Part shown: positions 34,851 through 44,189 of the stretch, one piece after another | How positions within the stretch are numbered: the first letter of the stretch is position 1 | Layout of the letters: every line of letters starts with the position of its first letter | Source: VXNF01 sp964291305 | Lineage (GTDB): Bacteria; Actinomycetota; Acidimicrobiia; Acidimicrobiales; CATQHL01 | NCBI GenBank assembly: GCA_964291305.2 | Contig: OZ219783.1 | Span: 2,294,001 to 2,358,000, forward strand | DNA length: 64,000 bases | Direction: 5' to 3' | Program-made: the position numbers and the translations under genes | Notes under the pieces: model-generated | Databases searched by the model: none | Told to the model about the DNA's origin: nothing | Seen by the model: only the letters and a program-made list of their open reading frames with translations

Positions 34851-35546
34851 TCAGGAGTTGGCTCGCCAGAATGGCCGGCGGGGAGCGTCGAATAGAACGC
34901 TCGTGATTTCCCCCCGAACAGATCCGAAGGCGTGGTCTACCCATATGTCGGGGCCTGCCAACGGGGACGGCAACTCGGTCTGGGCAAAGAAACCCACCCC
35001 CGTGCACTCAACCGGATGGGCTCGCAACTCTCCGCCGACCGCCCGGCAGTGGTACACCAGGGAATAGGTAGGTACCGAGGTAAAGCCGTGGCGCATGCTG
35101 TCTAGGACAGCGATAAGCCTCACGGGCTCGCAGTGGATGCCCGACTCCTCGGCCACCTCCTTCACCGCCACCTCTGAGGATGAGTAGCCCACATCGGCCC
35201 AGCCGGTGGGATACAGCCAGCGGCCAGAGTCCGACCGGCGGATCAGTAGCAACCTGCCGTCGTCGTCGCTCACAACCGCGCCGACAGCCACCTTCGGGGT
35301 GACGTAGCCCGCTACGCCGCTGCCTACCGCTTCGAGCCATTCGGTGATCTGCGTCGCCGGGTCGTGACAGCGACCAGCCGTGGCTCTGATGTCTGCTGCC
35401 ACAGCCAGCACCTCTTCAAAGCGCTCGCGCTCGTAGGGATTGTCGGTGAACCCCAAGCCAGTACGGGCAATACCAGCGAGGGTCTCGCTCCAGCGCAGCA
35501 ACCCCAACTCGTCAATCGGGCCGTCCGGCGGGGTGGCAGCAGTCAC
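34851..35546 (-). CDS. NUDIX hydrolase with NUDIX N-terminal domain
   Basis: 231-residue protein. Residues 10-65 form a helical N-terminal domain (LLRWSETLAGIARTGLGFTDNPYERERF) as in the NUDIX_N group, and the catalytic part follows. The Nudix box reads GWADVGYSSSEVAVKEVAEESGI: the consensus G-x5-E-x7-R-E-x2-E-E-x-G has Tyr for the first Glu and Lys for Arg, while the metal-binding E-x2-EE is kept. Probably hydrolyses a nucleoside-diphosphate derivative, such as ADP-ribose or FAD-type compounds; substrate unknown. GTGA overlap couples it to glnD. Confidence 0.82.
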   Translation of the reverse strand: MTAATPPDGPIDELGLLRWSETLAGIARTGLGFTDNPYERERFEEVLAVAADIRATAGRCHDPATQITEWLEAVGSGVAGYVTPKVAVGAVVSDDDGRLLLIRRSDSGRWLYPTGWADVGYSSSEVAVKEVAEESGIHCEPVRLIAVLDSMRHGFTSVPTYSLVYHCRAVGGELRAHPVECTGVGFFAQTELPSPLAGPDIWVDHAFGSVRGEITSVLFDAPRRPFWRANS

Positions 35547-37912
35547 AACTTCGAGCTGATGCCGGCAGCCTGGCGCACCGCCTTGTGGATCTGCTTGAGC
35601 CGGTTTGGATCACAGATCTTGCCTCCGGCACCATCGTGCACGTAGAACGAGTCCACTACGTGGTCACCTAGGGTCTGCACCCGTGCCTGGTAAATGTGCA
35701 GGCCCGAGCGCACTAGTGCCTCGGTAATCCAGTAGAGCAGTCCGAGACTGTCGGGGGCCGCCACCTCGATCACCGTTACTGAGGAGATCTCGTTGTCGAA
35801 CTTTATGTAGGAGTCGGTTACGGGCTCGGGAGCTAGCGGATCACCAGCCCCAGAAGCGGCGTTTGCCCAGCGCGCCAGCCGGTCACCAGGCACCAACTCT
35901 CCTGCCAGGGCGGCGCGCACGTCGGCCAGTACGGGTGGCCAGTGCAGAACGACTCCCGGCGCGGGCTCCACAAACACTGAGAGCGCGGTCATGGCTCCGT
36001 CGGTGTGCACCGCAGCGGAGAGAACGTTTAGACCATTGAGGCTTACCGCTCCAGCCACCGCCCCAAGCACAACCGGAGCGGTCGGCACCACCACGATCAG
36101 CTGCCGTTCGGCGACCTCTAGCAGCTCGGTTCCAGACCGCATGGCCTCAGCTACCTCTGGGGTGGGGAACGCATCGGGTGGCCCGCCCAACACGCCGCTG
36201 CGCAGATAGCTGTCAGTGCGGCGCACCAGCCCGCGCACCAAGTCGGCCTTCCAGCGGGTCCAGACAGATGGTCCGGTGGAGATCGCATCGGCCTCGGTGA
36301 GCGCCGCCAAGAGTTCCAGCATCTCGCTTGTGCGCACCTGCTCGGCTACCCGCTGCACCGTGCTGATCTCGTCGATGTCTCGCCTGATGGCCACATCGGG
36401 CAGCAACAGATGCAACTCCACCAGCCGCACCAGAGTGGCCACATCCTCCTCCGCGAAACCCATGCGGCGGCCGATTATGTCTATAAGTTCCATACCGACG
36501 ATTGTGTGATCACCTGGGTAGCCCTTGCCGATGTCGTGCAATAGGGCGGCCACTAGCAGCAAGTCGGGGCGCTTTACGTTCGCCTCGCCGCTGGTAATCA
36601 TGTCGGCTGCCTGCGCCGCTGTTTCGCAGAGGTGCCGATCCACGGTGAAGCGGTGATAGTCGTTGCGCTGTAGTCGACTCCGGCAGTTCTCCCACTCGGG
36701 CAGAAGCTTGACGACTGCGCCCACCTGATCTAGAGCCTCGATGATAGGGATGGCATCGCGTCCGCAGGCCAGCAACTCCACGAACAGCTCCCGCGCCCCA
36801 GCCGGCCAAGGATCGCCAAAGGGCGCCATGGCGGCACCGAGCCGCGCAAGAGAGTCACGCTCGATTCGGGCACCCCGGCGGGCCGCCGCCGACGCCACTC
36901 GCAGCGTCCGCAGCGGGTAGCCGTCTAGGTCTGCTTCGGCTAGCAGGCGCACCTCGTTGCGGTCGTGGCGGAAAACCACCCCCGGCTCAAGGGTCGTGGC
37001 TTTGGGGCGCCGTCGCCGCAGGCCGCGCGGGGCCGTCCAGTGCTCGATGCGAGCCCAGGTCTCATCAGCCACCCAGCCCACAGTTCGGCCGGCGGCGGCC
37101 ACAGCGGTCATGAACTCCTCAACGGAGCCATAGCCCAGTGCTGCGGCCACGTCGGACTGCACCTCCAGGGTTAGCAGGTTCCGAGCGTTGCCCGTAGCGC
37201 GGTGCAGCTCTACTCGAGCCGCCAGCAAGGTCTCGTGGGCATTCCGCACGAGGGCACTGTGGCGGTCGGCGAAGTCGGGGCGGGCCAGGGCCACGTAGCG
37301 CAGCGCCTGAACATCACGCATCCCCCCGGTGGACTCTTTTAGGTCGGGCTGCAGCCGGAAGGCCACTTCGCCATGCTCCGACCCCCTCCAACGGGCATCG
37401 TTGGCCAGCTGTGATAGCCATTTGCGGGCTCGGCGCCGCCATTGTTCGCAGGCGCTGCCGGAGAGACGCTCCGTCAGATGGGTGTCGCCGGCGACGTGGC
37501 GCGCCGAGAGCAGCGAGGTGGCGGTGTCGAGATCGCCGGCAGCCAGCTGCAGCGTCTCGGCCACGGTGCGCACCGAATGACCCAGCTTCAGCCCCTCGTT
37601 CCAAACTGGATACCACAACTCGCCGGCCAGCGAGGCCACGTCATGGCTCCTTTCGTGTAACAGAAGCAGATCTAGGTCGCTCTCAGGGCTCAACTCCGAA
37701 CGGCCGTAACCGCCGACGGCCACCAGCGAAACGCCGCGCTCGGGACCACCAGCGGTGACATAGGCGTCAGCCAACCACTCGTCCACCCGCCGGCTGTAGG
37801 CACGGCAAAAAACGGCGCCTACCAGGCTGCGGTCAGCAATGATTCGCTGTCGGCTGAGCGCGCCCGGCTCGAAAGTACTCGGCTTGGTAGTAGCCGTCAT
37901 CCCAATAGTCAC
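35543..37912 (-). CDS. glnD: Bifunctional [protein-PII] uridylyltransferase/uridylyl-removing enzyme
   Basis: Nitrogen sensor that modifies PII proteins. The nucleotidyltransferase domain has VAVGGYGRSELSPESDLDLLLL (about residue 65), followed by the GlnD helical region (LKESTGGMRDVQALRY). The HD domain has LLHDIGKGYPGDH (about residue 465). Two C-terminal ACT domains bind glutamine (around 640-700 and 725-775; SVTVIEVAAPDSLGLLYWIT). Length of 789 residues is normal. GTG at 37912 lies directly after the larE stop; ATG four codons in is an alternative. Confidence 0.93.
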   Translation of the reverse strand: MTIGMTATTKPSTFEPGALSRQRIIADRSLVGAVFCRAYSRRVDEWLADAYVTAGGPERGVSLVAVGGYGRSELSPESDLDLLLLHERSHDVASLAGELWYPVWNEGLKLGHSVRTVAETLQLAAGDLDTATSLLSARHVAGDTHLTERLSGSACEQWRRRARKWLSQLANDARWRGSEHGEVAFRLQPDLKESTGGMRDVQALRYVALARPDFADRHSALVRNAHETLLAARVELHRATGNARNLLTLEVQSDVAAALGYGSVEEFMTAVAAAGRTVGWVADETWARIEHWTAPRGLRRRRPKATTLEPGVVFRHDRNEVRLLAEADLDGYPLRTLRVASAAARRGARIERDSLARLGAAMAPFGDPWPAGARELFVELLACGRDAIPIIEALDQVGAVVKLLPEWENCRSRLQRNDYHRFTVDRHLCETAAQAADMITSGEANVKRPDLLLVAALLHDIGKGYPGDHTIVGMELIDIIGRRMGFAEEDVATLVRLVELHLLLPDVAIRRDIDEISTVQRVAEQVRTSEMLELLAALTEADAISTGPSVWTRWKADLVRGLVRRTDSYLRSGVLGGPPDAFPTPEVAEAMRSGTELLEVAERQLIVVVPTAPVVLGAVAGAVSLNGLNVLSAAVHTDGAMTALSVFVEPAPGVVLHWPPVLADVRAALAGELVPGDRLARWANAASGAGDPLAPEPVTDSYIKFDNEISSVTVIEVAAPDSLGLLYWITEALVRSGLHIYQARVQTLGDHVVDSFYVHDGAGGKICDPNRLKQIHKAVRQAAGISSKL

Positions 37913-38788
37913 TTACTCCCTGGCCGGAGGGGCCGAGGTGCCTCGTCTCTCTGCCGCAGGCAAGGCATCGTTGAGGTTCCCCGACCGCAAGCCCTCCAAG
38001 TCCAAGGTGACGTAGCGATAGCCGGCTTGGCGCACAGACGCCACCACGGCCTCCCGATTGGCTACCACATCGGCCAGGCGATCAGCCGGCACCTCTAGGC
38101 GTGCAAGTTCGTCGTAGTGGCGCACTCGCAGCTCCTCGTAGCCCAGTTGTGCCAGGGCGGCCTCGGCCTTACCCACGGTGCGCAGAACCGGCGCAGAGAC
38201 CGGCGTGCCGTAAGGCAAGCGCGAGGCCAAACAGGGTGCGGCCGGTTTGTCCCAGACTTCCAAACCCAGCAATCGGGCAGCTTGGCGCACCGCCTGCTTG
38301 GTGAAGCCTGCTTCCACCAGCAAGAAGCGGGCGCCACGGCTGTCGGCGGCCTCAACGCCTGGACGGTGATCGCCCAGATCATCCAAGTTCACCCCCAGGG
38401 TGACGGTGGCACCCTCAGCTTCGGCCAGCGGCGCCAGGGCGTCCATGAGGGCGTCCTTGCAGTGAGCGCAACGTTGGGCGTCGTTGCGGCGATAGGCGGC
38501 CCGCTCCATCTCCAGGGTCTGGATCTCGCTGTGGCGCAGACCCCAGGACTCAGCCAGCTTTTGGGCTTCTTGGCGTTCATGAGCAGCTAGGGACGGCGAG
38601 ACGGCAGTGACGGCGTGCGCTCGCTGCGGTCCCAGCTCGTCATGGGCCACCCAAGCCAGCAAAGACGAGTCGACGCCCCCGCTGAAGGCCACCACCACAG
38701 GGGAGGCCTCGGCTAGCAGCGCCCGCAGCGCGGCGATCCTTTCGCCCACATCGACTTCTGAGGTGCTAGCCGTCCAGATGTCGGTCAC
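37913..38788 (-). CDS. larE: ATP-dependent sacrificial sulfur transferase LarE
   Basis: PP-loop protein that donates sulfur, in characterised members from its own cysteine, to the nickel-pincer cofactor of lactate racemase-type enzymes. The PP-loop is AFSGGVDSSLLAWVA (about residues 35-48), the C-terminal block is DKPAAPCLASRLPYG with the sacrificial Cys, and RCAHCKDALMDAL is also typical. No larB or larC lies in the window, so the client is unknown. Four-gene run with chdC upstream and glnD downstream. Confidence 0.88.
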   Translation of the reverse strand: MTDIWTASTSEVDVGERIAALRALLAEASPVVVAFSGGVDSSLLAWVAHDELGPQRAHAVTAVSPSLAAHERQEAQKLAESWGLRHSEIQTLEMERAAYRRNDAQRCAHCKDALMDALAPLAEAEGATVTLGVNLDDLGDHRPGVEAADSRGARFLLVEAGFTKQAVRQAARLLGLEVWDKPAAPCLASRLPYGTPVSAPVLRTVGKAEAALAQLGYEELRVRHYDELARLEVPADRLADVVANREAVVASVRQAGYRYVTLDLEGLRSGNLNDALPAAERRGTSAPPARE

Positions 38789-38864
38789 ACTGCTCCTCGC
38801 CGGTCATTTCGCTGGCTACCTCTCACGGCGCCGGCCTATCCCCGCCAGGAGACTACCGCGACCG

Positions 38865-39599
38865 CTAGTAAGACCCCGCTGGCCCCTTCAAAAGCGCCGC
38901 CAGATGCTGCACTGAAGTCACCATGCCCGTATAAAACGGTCCGAATTCGGCGTAGAGCGCGGAGGCCCGGTCGTAACGCAGCGTGTAGACGACATCTTTC
39001 AAATCATCGGGCGCTGTGGCGAAGAGCGTCACCCCCCATTCGAAGTCGTCCACGCCAGTAGAGCCGGTGACTACCTGCAGCACACGGCCCGAGAAGTTGC
39101 GACCCGAGATGCCATGCTCGTGCATCAACTCTCGACGCTCGTCGAAACCCAAAGTAAACCAGTTGTGCTGCTCACCCCGACGTTTAGACATGGGATAGAA
39201 GCACCAGGCCGGCTTGTTGGGTGGGGGCAGCTGCGGGTAAAGGCGATGCCGCTTCAACTCTTCGGGCACTTCGGCGGCGTATTCGGAGACCTCGGTGAGC
39301 GACACGTAAGAAGCCACCGCCACCAGGCCAGCAGCTGCTAAATCACGTTGCAGCAGCCGCAGGTTCCAGAGGTCGGCGTCCAGCGCCATGAAGGCCACGT
39401 CGGCTTTGTGGCCCAGGATCGCTACTGGCACCACCTGGCTGCCGCGCCCGCTGGCGCGCTCCACGGCCTCGGTCACGGCGCCGGGCTGGCCGCCCTCGGC
39501 GAGGCGGCAGAAAAGGTGCAGCACGCCCAGCCCGCGGCTGGGAGTGACCGGCTCTGGAGGAGTCTGGTGGCTCGTGTGACTGTCGCTGGCGCCGGACAT
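38865..39599 (-). CDS. chdC: Coproheme decarboxylase, chlorite dismutase family
   Basis: Also called HemQ. It decarboxylates two propionates of coproheme III to give heme b, the last step of the coproporphyrin-dependent pathway. Family motifs are YPMSKRRGEQHNWFTLGFDERRELMHEHG (quoted in parts: YPMSKRR, NWFTLGFDERRELM), GRVLQVVTGSTGVDDFEWGVTLF and VVYTLRYDRASALYAEFGPF. The conserved Tyr of the catalytic YPMSK motif is present. The ATG at 39599 adds about 25 poorly conserved residues; start may lie later. Complements hemE and hemG at 15-18 kb. Confidence 0.9.
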   Translation of the reverse strand: MSGASDSHTSHQTPPEPVTPSRGLGVLHLFCRLAEGGQPGAVTEAVERASGRGSQVVPVAILGHKADVAFMALDADLWNLRLLQRDLAAAGLVAVASYVSLTEVSEYAAEVPEELKRHRLYPQLPPPNKPAWCFYPMSKRRGEQHNWFTLGFDERRELMHEHGISGRNFSGRVLQVVTGSTGVDDFEWGVTLFATAPDDLKDVVYTLRYDRASALYAEFGPFYTGMVTSVQHLAALLKGPAGSY

Positions 39600-39640
39600 G
39601 CGCCGAGGCTACCGGCGCGCACCGGAGCCAGGCGAGCCCC

Positions 39641-40429
39641 CTAGTCGACGTAGATGCGAACAGTGCGGTCTCGGGCGAAGCCGCCGAGCTGCAGGCCAGC
39701 ACTGCGGGCGGTGTGCACAGCCAGAGCCGAGGGGGCACTCACCGCTACCAGCGCGCTGAAGCCAGCCGCCCAAGCCTTCTGTGCCATCTCGAAGGAGGCT
39801 CGTCCGCTCACATATAGGCACAGCGAAGTAGCCGGCAGCTTGCCGTCTAGCAGCAGCCGGCCAACGACCTTGTCCACGGCGTTATGGCGCCCGATGTCCT
39901 CCCGCACTAACAGCGGCTTCCCGGAGCGGTCGGCCACCCCAGCTGCGTGCACCGCGCCGGTTACATCGAAAAGCTCCTGCAGTCGGCGCATGCGGTCGGG
40001 CACCGCAGCCAGCACTACCGGGTCGAATCGCTCCGTCTCCGGGAGCGGCGCTAGGGCCTCGGCCAGGCGCTCCACCGCTTCGCTACCGCAGATACCACAG
40101 GCCGAAGAGGTGATCCCCAGCCGCGGCTCTGGTGCCGGGCCGGCCCCGTTGCTCTCCAAAGACACCACGTTGAAGTCCGACTGCACCGGTGGCCCCTCGC
40201 CGCAGTAGCGGATTCGGCGGATCGCGGCCCCGTCTAGCCAGCCCTCGGCGTGGCAGAAACCAGCGGCCAGCTCGAAGTCGTGCCCGGGGGTGCGCATGGT
40301 GGTGGCCACAAGCACGTCGTCCAGCAAGATCGAAAGGGGCTCCTCGACGATTAGGTCGTCGGGCTCGCGAGAGACAGACTCGCCGGCCAGACGGCGGGTG
40401 ATGAACCGCTCAGTGCGGCCTCGAGCCAC
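39641..40429 (-). CDS. fdhD: Formate dehydrogenase accessory sulfurtransferase FdhD
   Basis: Transfers sulfur to the molybdenum cofactor of formate dehydrogenase-type enzymes. ITSSACGICGSEAVERL holds the conserved Cys pair (about residues 107-123), EEPLSILLD is the N-terminal signature and VREDIGRHNAVDKVVGRLL is the family's central motif. Its GTG overlaps the coaX stop by one base. It may serve molybdenum enzymes encoded elsewhere; the xanthine dehydrogenase-type enzymes here normally use a different maturation factor. Confidence 0.93.
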   Translation of the reverse strand: MARGRTERFITRRLAGESVSREPDDLIVEEPLSILLDDVLVATTMRTPGHDFELAAGFCHAEGWLDGAAIRRIRYCGEGPPVQSDFNVVSLESNGAGPAPEPRLGITSSACGICGSEAVERLAEALAPLPETERFDPVVLAAVPDRMRRLQELFDVTGAVHAAGVADRSGKPLLVREDIGRHNAVDKVVGRLLLDGKLPATSLCLYVSGRASFEMAQKAWAAGFSALVAVSAPSALAVHTARSAGLQLGGFARDRTVRIYVD

Positions 40430-41292
40430 TAGCCGTCCCTGGCCCTGCTATTGGAGTCATCGCTTTTGGGGTTATCGGGTGGAACCTCCCGATAACCCTC
40501 GACGTTCTTGCGCCAGATGATCCGCAACCCGTGCAGGGTGAGCCACGGCTCCACGTGTTGGACGCAGGCGGTGTGCGGTGAGATGAGCGGGGCCAGCCCA
40601 CCGGTACCTATCACTGCGGCCTCGCCGATTTCGGCCATGATGCGCCGGCAGAGCCCGTCCACCTGAGCGGCATAGCCGTAGATGGCGCCAGACTGCAGCG
40701 ACTCGGCAGTGCTGCGACCGATCACGCTCCTAGGGGCGGTCAACTCCACCGACCGAAGAGCGGAAGCCCGCTCGAACAGGGCATCCAGGCTGATCTCCAC
40801 GCCGGGCGAGATAACGCCGCCCAGGTACTCGCAGGCGGCGCTGATGACATCGAAGGTAGTGCCGGTGCCGAAGTCGACTACGATCGTCGGTCCGCCGTAG
40901 AGCGCAACTGCGCCGGCGGCATTGGCAATCCGGTCGGCACCCACTTCGCGGGGGTCGTCGTAGCGGATGGGGATGCCGCTGCGCACTCCGGGCTCGATCA
41001 CCACGGGAGCGAAATCGAAGTAGTGCGCCACCATGTCTCGCAGACCAGCGGTGACCCGTGGCACGCCCGAAGCCACTGCCACACCCGACACGTGGCGCAA
41101 AAGTTCCCAGCCCTCAACCGCTAGAAACCCGTCGATCAGCACGGCTAGCTCGTCTGAGGTGGCGTCGCTGTTGGTGGCTGACCGCCAGTGTCCCACGAGG
41201 CCAGCTTCGGCGGTCGCTGGCGTCGCCTCGCCGCCGAGCTGGTACAGTCCCAGAACCGTCTGAGTGTTGCCCACGTCAATGGCTAACAGCAC
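40429..41292 (-). CDS. coaX: Type III pantothenate kinase
   Basis: ATP-dependent phosphorylation of pantothenate, first step of CoA synthesis. The ASKHA phosphate-binding strand is LLAIDVGNTQTVLG (residues 2-15), then GADRIANAAGAVALYGGPTIVVDFGTGTTFDVI (DRIANA and VDFGTGTT motifs) and GGVISPGVEISLDAL. GTG start. With panC three genes upstream it places pantothenate and CoA synthesis in one block. Confidence 0.94.
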   Translation of the reverse strand: MLLAIDVGNTQTVLGLYQLGGEATPATAEAGLVGHWRSATNSDATSDELAVLIDGFLAVEGWELLRHVSGVAVASGVPRVTAGLRDMVAHYFDFAPVVIEPGVRSGIPIRYDDPREVGADRIANAAGAVALYGGPTIVVDFGTGTTFDVISAACEYLGGVISPGVEISLDALFERASALRSVELTAPRSVIGRSTAESLQSGAIYGYAAQVDGLCRRIMAEIGEAAVIGTGGLAPLISPHTACVQHVEPWLTLHGLRIIWRKNVEGYREVPPDNPKSDDSNSRARDG

Positions 41293-41294
41293 CG

Positions 41295-42818
41295 CTAGGA
41301 GCCTCCCGGAGAGTCAGGAAAGTCGCCAGCTTCGGGGCGCAGGGTAGGGAACAGCAGAACGTCGCGGATGCTCTCGCTGCCGCACAGCAGCATGGCCAGG
41401 CGGTCGATGCCGATGCCGAGACCCCCAGTGGGCGGCAGCCCGTACTCCAGTGCCCGCAGATAGTCCTCGTCGGTACTCATGGCTTCGCTGTCGCCGCTGC
41501 GGCGCCGGTGCTCCTGAGCAACGAAGCGTTGACGCTGCTCTTCGGGGTCGGTCAGCTCGCTGAAGGCGTTAGCCAGCTCTCGGCCAGCCACCACCGCCTC
41601 GAAACGCTCCGCCAACCCCGTAACGCTGCGATGTCGGCGCGCCAACGGCGACACCTCGATTGGGAAGTCGCACACAAAAGTGGGTTGCCAGATTGTGCTC
41701 TCCACGCAGCGCTCGTAGATCTCCGCCAAGATGCGCCCAGCCGACCAGTCGGCCTTGGTTGCTACCCCTAGCCGGTCGGCCTCGGCCCCCAACTGTGCGG
41801 CAGCGCTACTGCCAGGTTCGCCGCCGCTGGGCAGATCGCAACCCACAAACTCCGAGACTGCGGCAGCCATAGTGGTCCGCCGCCAAGGGGGCGTTAGATC
41901 TAAGCTGCGCCCGCCGAACTGCAACTTACTGCTGCCGGTAGCAGCAATTGCCGCCGCCGAGGTGAGTTCCTCCACTAGCAGCATCATGTCGCTGTAGTCG
42001 GCGTAGGCCTGATACAACTCCAGCATGGTGAACTCGGGGCTGTGGCGAGGCGACAACCCTTCGTTGCGGAACACCCGCCCGATCTCAAACACCTTCAGCA
42101 TGCCGCCCACCACCAGCCGCTTTAGATACAACTCGGGGGCAATCCTGAGGTAGAAGTCGCAGTCCAGGGAGTTGTGGTGGGTGACGAAAGGCCTTGCCGC
42201 AGCCCCGCCCGGGATGGGGTGAAGCATTGGTGTCTCCACCTCAATAAACCCGCGGCGAGCCAACTCGGCTCGGATAGCGGCAATGGCGGCGCTGCGAATC
42301 TCAAAGTTGCGACGGGTTTGGGGGGTGACCCACAGGTCTACGTAGCGCTGCCGGTAACGCGTGTCGGGGTCGCTAAGACCGTGCCATTTGTCGGGGAACG
42401 GCCGCCGAGCGGGGGCTAGCAGACGCCAGTCCTTTACCTGCACCGAAAGCTCGCCTCGGCGGGTCTTCATAACCTCACCAGCGGCACCCACCCAGTCGCC
42501 AAGCGACAAGGCGCAGAACTCCTCATAGTCGGGTGTGGAGGCTGCGGGGGCGAACAACTGGATGCGTTTGCCGCTGGCGTCGTCCAGAGTGCCGAAGCAG
42601 AGCTTGCCCTGCACCCGGCGCAGCATGAGCCGGCCGGCCACGGTCACAGCCAAACCCGTGGACTCGCCAGCAGCCAGGTCGCCGTGCTCGTCATGAAGGT
42701 CGGCCGCAGTGGCAATCTGGGTGCCCGGCCAGAAGTGCTCAAGTTCTGCACCCGTGACCGGCGATGTAGGCGTCGTGGAGAACTCAAGACGGTAGGGAAT
42801 ATCTCTGCGATTGGTCAC
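41295..42818 (-). CDS. lysS: Lysyl-tRNA synthetase, class II
   Basis: Charges tRNA-Lys. Anticodon-binding OB fold (about residues 55-150), then the class II core: motif 2 FRNEGLSPRHSPEFTMLELYQAYADY (in two parts, FRNEGLSPRHSPEF and MLELYQAYADY) and motif 3 GLGIGIDRLAMLLCG. RQRYVDLWV and IEVETPMLHPIPGGAAARPF are LysS-specific. 507 residues, normal length. Sits between panC and coaX. Confidence 0.95.
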   Translation of the reverse strand: MTNRRDIPYRLEFSTTPTSPVTGAELEHFWPGTQIATAADLHDEHGDLAAGESTGLAVTVAGRLMLRRVQGKLCFGTLDDASGKRIQLFAPAASTPDYEEFCALSLGDWVGAAGEVMKTRRGELSVQVKDWRLLAPARRPFPDKWHGLSDPDTRYRQRYVDLWVTPQTRRNFEIRSAAIAAIRAELARRGFIEVETPMLHPIPGGAAARPFVTHHNSLDCDFYLRIAPELYLKRLVVGGMLKVFEIGRVFRNEGLSPRHSPEFTMLELYQAYADYSDMMLLVEELTSAAAIAATGSSKLQFGGRSLDLTPPWRRTTMAAAVSEFVGCDLPSGGEPGSSAAAQLGAEADRLGVATKADWSAGRILAEIYERCVESTIWQPTFVCDFPIEVSPLARRHRSVTGLAERFEAVVAGRELANAFSELTDPEEQRQRFVAQEHRRRSGDSEAMSTDEDYLRALEYGLPPTGGLGIGIDRLAMLLCGSESIRDVLLFPTLRPEAGDFPDSPGGS

Positions 42819-42857
42819 GAGCAGGCCTCTGGGAGTCTCCGGCTGGTGCTTGGCAGG

Positions 42858-43724
42858 TTAGGGCCGACCAACGGTGGTACCGAGGTTGTCGATCAGGCGG
42901 GCAGCACCCAGGTGGGCAGCCACCAGTAGCCGCAACTGGCCAGCTAACGGCTCCACCGGCGCCAGCGTGGCAGCGTCCACAACGCAGGCGTAATCCACCT
43001 GGCCGACTAAGAGTTCGCCAGCCAGCACCTCGTCCATTTCCGCTTCTACCACATCGGCGCGGCGCTCACCTCCGGCGATCAGCGCGGCACCGGTCCGCAA
43101 CGCCCTATGTAATACGGGGGCCGCGGTCCGCTCGGCGGGGCTGAGGTAGGAGTTGCGACTCGATAGCGCCAAGCCGTCGGGCTGACGCACTGTGGCACAA
43201 CCCACCACCTCTACGGGTAGCGAGAGGTCAGTCGCCAGGCGCCGCACCACCGCTAGCTGCTGCCAGTCCTTCTCGCCAAAGTAAGCCCGACAAGCTCCGG
43301 CGATGGCGAACAGCTTGGCCACCACCACTGCTACCCCGGAAAGGTGCCCAGGGCGGAAACGCCCTTCCAACTCCGCTGAAAGGCTGCCAAAGTCCAGCGA
43401 GACGGCCGCCGGCTGCGGATACATCTCGGCGACGCTGGGAGCGAACACCGCCGCGGCCCCCTCGGCGGCGCAGCACTCCAGGTCGCGCTCCAATCTTTGG
43501 GGGTAGGCCGCTAGATCTTCGCCGGCGCCGAACTGCAGCGGGTTCACGAAGATAGAAACCAGCGTCACACCGGTCTCGGCCAGCGATCGTCGCAGCAGGC
43601 TGATATGCCCGTCGTGCAACGCCCCCATGGTGGGGACCAAGCCCACCACTTGGCCGCGGGCGCGTGCCGCCTCGCAGAACGCCCGTGCGGCGGCCACGGT
43701 TTGGAGCAGGCTGACTTCGCCCAA
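42858..43724 (-). CDS. panC: Pantothenate synthetase
   Basis: Joins pantoate and beta-alanine with ATP. Motifs are VPTMGALHDGHISLLRR (HxGH type), SIFVNPLQFGAGEDLAAYPQ, YFGEKDWQQL (normally GEKDxQQ) and LSSRNSYLS. TTG at 43724 appears to be the start, because homologues begin just before the LQTVAAARAF helix and no ATG or GTG fits. No panB or panD nearby. Confidence 0.93.
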   Translation of the reverse strand: MGEVSLLQTVAAARAFCEAARARGQVVGLVPTMGALHDGHISLLRRSLAETGVTLVSIFVNPLQFGAGEDLAAYPQRLERDLECCAAEGAAAVFAPSVAEMYPQPAAVSLDFGSLSAELEGRFRPGHLSGVAVVVAKLFAIAGACRAYFGEKDWQQLAVVRRLATDLSLPVEVVGCATVRQPDGLALSSRNSYLSPAERTAAPVLHRALRTGAALIAGGERRADVVEAEMDEVLAGELLVGQVDYACVVDAATLAPVEPLAGQLRLLVAAHLGAARLIDNLGTTVGRP

Positions 43725-43733
43725 CGACCAGTT

Positions 43734-44189
43734 TTAGGCGCCGCTTAGCTCGCCGGCAGGTCGCACCCCGCAGGCGCGGCCGACAGTCCAGCCCGCTGCC
43801 AGTTCAGGGGCCAGGTCTCCGAGGGGAACCATCACGAAACCTCGCTCATGCATGCGGGGGTGCGGCACGTGGAGGTCTGGCTCGTCGACGGTCTCGCCCT
43901 CCACCCAGATCACGTCCACGTCCAGGGTGCGCGGCCCCCAGCGGACCCGCCGCTGCCGCCCGGCGGCGGCCTCCAACTCAAACGCCAACTTCAAGAGCTC
44001 ACGGGCAGATCGCTCGGTGCAAAGCTCCACCACCAGGTTGAGGTAAGGACCCTGCTGGGGGCCGCCCACCGGGTCGGTCTCGTAGATCGGTGAGATCGCC
44101 ACCACGTCTTCTAGCGCTACGACGGCCGACCGCAGCAAGGCTCGCCGATCGCCCAGGTTGGAGCCCATAGCCAGAAAGGCCCGCTTCAC
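43734..44189 (-). CDS. folK: HPPK, 6-hydroxymethyl-7,8-dihydropterin pyrophosphokinase
   Basis: Folate pathway kinase. AFLAMGSNLGDRRALLRSAV (residues 4-23 region) and GPRTLDVDVIWVEG with PHPRMHERGFVMVPLGDLAPEL are the HPPK signatures. Starts at GTG overlapping the upstream stop (GTGA). The usual neighbour folB is absent; the protein at 44186-44800 occupies its place. Confidence 0.93.
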   Translation of the reverse strand: MKRAFLAMGSNLGDRRALLRSAVVALEDVVAISPIYETDPVGGPQQGPYLNLVVELCTERSARELLKLAFELEAAAGRQRRVRWGPRTLDVDVIWVEGETVDEPDLHVPHPRMHERGFVMVPLGDLAPELAAGWTVGRACGVRPAGELSGA